A DNA stretch of 64,000 nt from Blastomyces gilchristii SLH14081. Lineage: Eukaryota; Ascomycota; Eurotiomycetes; Onygenales; Ajellomycetaceae. How positions within the stretch are numbered: position 1 is the first letter of the stretch; each line of letters begins with the position of its first letter. Under the pieces are notes generated by a model. That model ran no database searches, was not told the origin of the DNA, and was given only the letters and a program-made list of their open reading frames with translations. A program made the position numbers and the translations under genes. Location of the stretch: assembly GCF_000003855.2 (NCBI RefSeq), contig NW_003101679.1, positions 186,001-250,000 of the forward strand, read 5' to 3'. Below are positions 59,081-64,000 of the stretch, one piece after another.

Positions 59081-62000
59081 GTTGAAGAAAGTATAAAACT
59101 GTTAAAATCTGAAAGACAGAGTGAGCTATATTGAAATTCTGATCAAGATATCTTAAATGAAATACTTAAGAATAGAGTGAAGCTCATTACATCTATTATT
59201 CTAGTAAGTATTAAAGATAATATTTTAAAGAGAAAGTCTTCTGAGTATTCAAAATCTTGATGAAATGAGAATATCATATCTAAAAGAAAACAATTGACTA
59301 CTGTTAGAAGAGATTGAAAGAATGATATAATTTCTGATAAAGACTTCAAAGCTGTCAGAAATGAATATTTTTCAGATATTAAAAGAGCTAAAACAGACTG
59401 CTGAAATAAATTTTATAAATAAATATAAGAAAAGAAAGTTTTTAAAGCTTTTAATTATACTAAAACAAGAAGTGTAGCAAAACCTTCAATCTTAGAATAT
59501 AAGATTCAGCATGAATCATATACAGCAAACTCTTTTAAGAAAAAATGTCAAGTTTTTATAAGAACTCTCTTTTAAAACTCATCAGATTCAGATTCAGAGA
59601 AAGAGAATATATCACTTCTCAACTATATTAATGAAAATGCCTGAGAATGACCTGATCTTACTCAAGATAAATTAGAGTCAGCTATCTTCTCAAGTTCAGT
59701 TAAAACTGCTGCAGAGCCTGATTCAATTAATCACTTAATTATTCAAAATATATACTTCTACTTAAAGAATGAATATTTTGAGCTCTTTTTTAATCTCTTG
59801 AAAAATGAATATCATTCTGAATACTGAAGAGAAGTCACTGAAGTGATTCTTATAAAATCTAATAGAAAAACTTCAATTCTTAAGTTATATAGAGTAATAT
59901 CTCTATTGAACTGTCTAGAAAAGGTTTTAGAAAAGATAATAGCTACTCAACTATCTTTTATAAGCTCTATCAGTAATTCTCTTTTATTCAGTGAATAAAT
60001 AAGAGATAGAAAACAGTGTTCTGTAATTAACACTGTTCTCTCAGTTATTTATAATATTCAAATTATAAAGTATGAAGATCTGGTCTCAACTGCAGTTTTT
60101 ATTAATATAAAAGAAGCATTTAATTATATTTCAAAGTCAAAGTTAATTCAGTTATTAAAGATGTTAAAACTGTCACTTTCTCTAATAAAATGAGTTAACT
60201 GTTTTATATCTAAAAGAATTATACAACTTTTCTTTAATGAAATGAAATAAAATAAGACTGAGATAAAAATAGAAGTACTGTAAGAATCTTTAATCTCACT
60301 CATTTTATTTGTAATATACACTGTATATCTATTCAAAAATAGAAATATGAGAATAGTATAATCTCTGAGTTATATAAATGATATTGATCTAGTCTACAGC
60401 TTAAAAACTATCAAAGAGAATTTGAAAGTGATTAAAGAAGCTGTAAAGAAAATCTTTGTTAGAACAGATATTAATTAAATTTAATTTAATATGAATACAA
60501 CTGAGTTAATTCATTTCTTTTCTAGATTTAATAAGAAAGAACTATCTCTAACTCTTTTAAATAGAGAGATTAAACTCAGTGTAAATATTAAATAATTAGA
60601 AGTATGATTAAACTTTAAGTTGAATTTTAAATATCACATTTAATAAAGAACTGTTAAGACAGAAAGACTATTAAATAACATAATCAGACTATTAAATACA
60701 GAGAGAGATCTATTCTTTCAGACTATAAGATAGTTATATATAGTCTGTATTACATTAGTAGCTGATTATAAAGTTCAAGTTTGATAAAATAATCAAGAGA
60801 ATTTCACTGAACTCTTTCAAAGTCTGTAAAACAGAGTCTTGAGAAGAATTTCAAAAGTATTTAAATCATCTTCTATTAAAGTAATGAAAATTGAAGCTTC
60901 AATTTCTTCTTCTACTATTAAATTTGAAAAAACCTGTATGAACTATACTCTGAGAGTTATAAAGATGAGTTTAAATTATATAATCAGAGAAAGAGTCTCT
61001 TCTTCATTTTCATTAATTAACTCTGAAAATGAACTAGATTGAAATAGATTTTTTGATTAAAATGAAAATAATTCTTCACAGAAAATATCTTTTTAACTGT
61101 ACAGACTATACTCTCTAATTAAAAATCAATTTTCTTCTTTAAATATTAAAAAAGTTGATTATGAGAAGTTATCTCTTTAAAGAGAAAAGCTTGAATCTCT
61201 TATAGACTTATAAATAAATGAACTATCTAAAGAGAAAGAATATAAACAGTATTTAAAGAAAATTTCTACAATCAATATAAAAGACTCTATTATGATTTAT
61301 TTAGATAACTTAAAAAATACAAATTTAAATAAATTAGACACAGACATTGCTTATTCTGAAGATAATATTAATTTTATCTCAGATTTCTGAAATTTAGACT
61401 GTGAATCTGAAGTCTTTGATACTGAACTATTTATAATAGTAAAAGCTTTCAAACTCATTGAAATAAAATCTTTTAAAAGAGAAAATAGTTTGAAAGAGAT
61501 ATAAATATTCTCTGATAGTCAAGCTACTTTAAAAAGACTTAAAAATAGTTAGATTTATAATAATTAAATGAATCTTGAACTGATCTTAAACTCTGTTTTA
61601 AAAATTCAAAAGAGAAGAATATCAAAACTAATAATTCATCTATACTAAGTTTCTACTTATATAAATATTTATAATAATGAATTGACTGATTCAGCTGTAA
61701 AAAAGAATACAGAATTAAGCAGATCTATTTAAAAAATTATATTCTAATCTTTTATAAAGAGAAAAATAAAAGAACCTTATTTAGATAAGTGAAATAAAAG
61801 CTGATAGAAATAAAAGAAGAATATATATTATTCAAGATTTAAAATAAAATCTAAGTAAAACTCTTATTTAATTAAATATAAAAAGAAAATATTCTCATCT
61901 ATAATACAGTTAAAACTAGAATATGACTATTTTAAATCTTATATATGAANNNNNNNNNNNNNNNNNNNNNNNNNNNNNNNNNNNNNNNNNNNNNNNNNNN

Positions 62001-62308
62001 NNNNNNNNNNNNNNNNNNNNNNNNNNNNNNNNNNNNNNNNNNNNNNNNNTTAACTCAATAGAATGCTCATTCTGCAATACAAATGAGAATTCTGAGTATA
62101 TGTAATTCACTGTGTATTATATAATAGTCTCAGAGCCAGATTGAAAGAGAAGTATGATCTAAATCAATTAAATATGAGATTCTTATTCTCAACTGAGACA
62201 GAAATTAAATACTTAATAAACTTTCTATCAGAAACTCAAGCAGCTATAAGAAAATAACTAAATTCAGAAATATCTAAATATAAAGAGAAGAAAATCAATC
62301 AGATATAG
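59081..62308 (+). pseudogene. F3 ORF2 remnant (RT, RNase H)
   Basis: Collinear with F2 ORF2 from the endonuclease-RT linker to the family stop at about 62306-62308. Nearly every Trp and many Gln and Arg codons are stops, for example TAA in place of CAA near 60477 and 61559. The SKVFKSSSIKVMKIEA block (60839-61042) is the longest open piece. Recognisable only by alignment with F2. Confidence 0.85.
61950..62049. other. assembly gap (100 N)
   Basis: Exactly 100 N in the RNase H end of F3. The flanks align to F2 positions only about 15-25 bp apart, so the gap is a placeholder rather than a measured length. Confidence 0.95.
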
Positions 62309-62685
62309 TCTGTTAAAACAGCTATATACTATCTTTTAATAATTTATTTTGTTACAGTCTCTCTTTACTTTATCTTTTTCTTTCAATTTCTTTCTATCTA
62401 TCTATTTAATATATCTATCTTTAAGACTGTATTCTCTTTTCCTTTGTCATGATATTGTTAAATGATTTCAAAGTATTAGAAGATGTTAAAATACTGTAAT
62501 TTATAAACAGTTTTTATATTCTGAGCTGAAATTTTCTGATTTTATATATCTGAAATTGATGAATATATAATAGTTAACTTTACAGATATAGAAAAAGCTC
62601 CGAGAACTAAAAGTTTTCAGATAGATATCATAGTCTCTGACTGTATACATTTATAATTGAAGAATAATAATAATAATAATAATAA

Positions 62686-63281
62686 GTGATGAAAATGATG
62701 ATTATTTAATATATAAGTCTTGAGTAATAAGATATTTGTATTACAATTGAGATGTCTCATTTCTTTAAATAAATAGTTGATGAATAGCAGCTGAGTAACA
62801 GGTAACTAGCTTAATAGTATATTGGTTTCATTGACAGAACAGTATACAGTGTCTCATAATATCTTAGTAGTATTCTGATGATGGCATCTGCCAATTACAC
62901 AGTTACTGAGTAGTGTTATGATGATGTTAGAAAGTTCTGCACTGTCTCAACATCATCTTGACATTTAATATTCAGTGATATGTTGCTGAATATAATGATG
63001 GAACATGTGTTACAATCAGCGACACATGACACGGGTGGAATGGTGGATCCACGGTGTAATCACCGTAAATTAACCCTACGTTCTTCCCGTATGGGTATGT
63101 ATATCTAATAGTAAGTCACGGTGCTTACCGCATCGAAGCAGAGAAGGTTGCTGGCATATACGCTAGGTACCGTACGTAGGTAATGGAGGCATGCATACAC
63201 ACACATGGTGTACACGACATTTTACGTATCTAAGGCTGTCGCAGTTGCATTTCCAGGAGGAGTGGCTTTTATTGAAACTTC
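62686..63281. other. transition from AT-rich repeats to normal genomic sequence
   Basis: No gene or repeat recognised. Base composition moves from AT-rich (62686-62990) to mixed with normal CpG (63000 onward). The right part probably includes the RAD14 3' UTR. A small inverted repeat, CACGGTGTAATCACCGTA (63050-63067), is present. Confidence 0.6.
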
Positions 63282-64000
63282 TCAGAACTCAAGTTCTTCA
63301 ATCTCCATTCCACAATCAATACATGTCTTTACCCCTATACCTGTCTCTGGGTTGTCAACTAGTCTCCCCCATTGATGCACATGTTTCCCGCTGCCAAGGT
63401 CGTCTCCGAAATCCCCCCCTGATCCTTCTCCTGTGGCCGCCTGGCGGCTTCGTCGGTACGCTTCAACTCGAGTTCGCTTCTTTAGATCATGTAGTTTGGA
63501 TTTGAACTTGGCTTCTCTCTGCCGTTTCTTTGTAGCCTCTCGTTTCTCAAATTCAGCATCCAGAGCCTCAGGTGATCCCCACTTTTTCGGTGAGAACGCG
63601 TACTCCTCGACTTGGAATCGAAGGTAAAGCATCATGTTATTCCATGTTGCTTTATGCGGGTTTGGTTTCTCTAGATGAGGTAGAAGCTCTTCATCTTTTA
63701 ACTCAGCTGATGAATTGAAAAGAGCGGTGTAAACAATAACTATAGTCAGCGAATATTGTCATCAGAGTGTGAACTGGGAAAAGATCACTCCGATGCTTAC
63801 GGTCTGTCAGTAGATAATCTTCCTTAGCTTCTGTCTTCGTGAGCAGGCTATATTTCTCAGGGAATTTCTCCTTGCAGGAATTGCAGACGGCGCATTTTAA
63901 TGTTTCTTCCCACTTCCAGTCAATCTCTACGCTTCCGCACTCTCGACAAGATCTCTGCTCTTTCGTACTCAGTATACTTAGCCCGGGTTCGAAGGGACCT
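63282..64000 (-). CDS. RAD14: RAD14/XPA-type DNA damage recognition protein, C-terminal part
   Basis: Two exons on the minus strand (64000-63801 and 63706-63282), open at the window edge so the N-terminus is missing. Nucleotide-excision-repair factor that recognises damaged DNA in the nucleus together with RPA and TFIIH. Visible: zinc finger CRECGSVEIDWKWEETLKCA with the second pair C-x2-C in CAVCNSC, the family signature LLTKTEAKEDYLLTD, then, after the intron, PHLEKPNPHKATWNNM, KKWGSPEALDAEFEKRE, basic KKRTRVEAYRRSR and the C-terminal C-x2-C in VKTCIDCGMEIEELEF before TGA-equivalent stop 63282-63284. About 207 codons are seen. Codon use and CpG content are normal, with no mutation signature. 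Transcription runs toward the AT-rich block. Confidence 0.96.
63707..63800 (-). other. RAD14: intron of RAD14 (94 bp)
   Basis: Donor GTAAGC at 63800, acceptor CAG at 63707, branch-like GCTGAC inside. Removal joins LLTD to PELKDEELLPHLEK in frame, as in other ascomycete RAD14 proteins. Confidence 0.9.

Larger units (their letters stand above)
59081..62685 (+). mobile_element. I-like copy F3, 5'-truncated, head-to-tail behind F2
   Basis: Begins GTTGAAGAAAG, equal to F2 position 55550, with no intervening base after the F2 tail, and runs to its own (TAA)n tail at about 62663-62685. Strongly mutated: in addition to the CpG/CpC changes seen in F2, many CpA have become TpA. Contains a 100-N gap. 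Confidence 0.9.

Noticed and set aside
1..62685. CRISPR arrays, tRNA or rRNA genes
   Set aside because: No regularly spaced repeats, cloverleaf-forming A/B-box segments or rRNA-like conserved stretches were noticed; the repeats present are transposon copies.
63070..63080. TTAACCCTAC as a telomere repeat
   Set aside because: Single occurrence inside unique sequence next to a conserved gene.
63191..63627. Plus-strand frames opposite RAD14
   Set aside because: They overlap the clearly conserved RAD14 coding sequence on the other strand.

Overview
The window looks like an AT-rich, gene-poor isochore of a filamentous ascomycete (Pezizomycotina) genome. Three observations support this. The only intact host gene, at the extreme right edge, is an ascomycete-type RAD14/XPA nucleotide-excision-repair gene with one fungal intron. 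Almost everything else is retrotransposon sequence decayed by dense C-to-T / G-to-A mutation of the kind left by repeat-induced point mutation (RIP). The element types (chromodomain Ty3/gypsy, Tad/I-like non-LTR elements with a (TAA)n tail, short TA-flanked DNA elements) are typical of such fungi. The species cannot be fixed. Loss of CpG and CpC, more than of CpA, recalls what has been described for some Onygenales, but that is only a suggestion.

Layout, left to right. 1-1255: inverted 5' end of a Ty3/gypsy element (family H) with its LTR. 1305-4912: a non-LTR element copy (family I-like, copy A) carrying a small inverted copy of its own 3' end. 4913-7603: a second H element, plus strand, cut off inside reverse transcriptase. 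7604-14852: a chromodomain Ty3/gypsy element (E1) with 258-bp LTRs. 14853-16344: an inverted gag remnant. 16513-23864: a full-length inverted I-like element (F1) holding an unmutated solo LTR of family H. 23865-49107: a nested stack. A gypsy fragment (G1) is interrupted by I-like copy B (26197-47655). B is interrupted by a 167-bp-LTR gypsy element (C, 27774-46091). C is interrupted by I-like copy D-RH (31231-32425), two DNA elements (T1, T2) and a second complete chromodomain gypsy element (D, 37975-45789). 49108-51469: a DNA-element fragment, a different (TAA)n-tailed 3' end, and an inverted 3' end of family E. 51470-52235: a GC-richer unidentified patch. 52236-59080: the best full-length I-like element (F2, two ORFs). 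59081-62685: a head-to-tail, more decayed copy (F3). 62686-64000: change to normal base composition and RAD14.

The boundaries rest on paired LTRs of equal or near-equal length, polypurine tracts before 3' LTRs, and target-site duplications read directly from the sequence (AGATT, GAGTC, GTAAG, AAGAGTA, CTTAAGAGAGA and a 13-bp one). No element looks autonomous: all long reading frames carry stops, most often TGA in place of tryptophan TGG. The transposons do not form a working gene network. The history is one of successive insertion, mutation and partial recombination. The most interesting signals are the CpG/CpC (CpS) mutation context, the sparing of the outer edges of the LTR elements from mutation, and a conserved antisense cysteine-rich reading frame between integrase and 3' LTR of family C.
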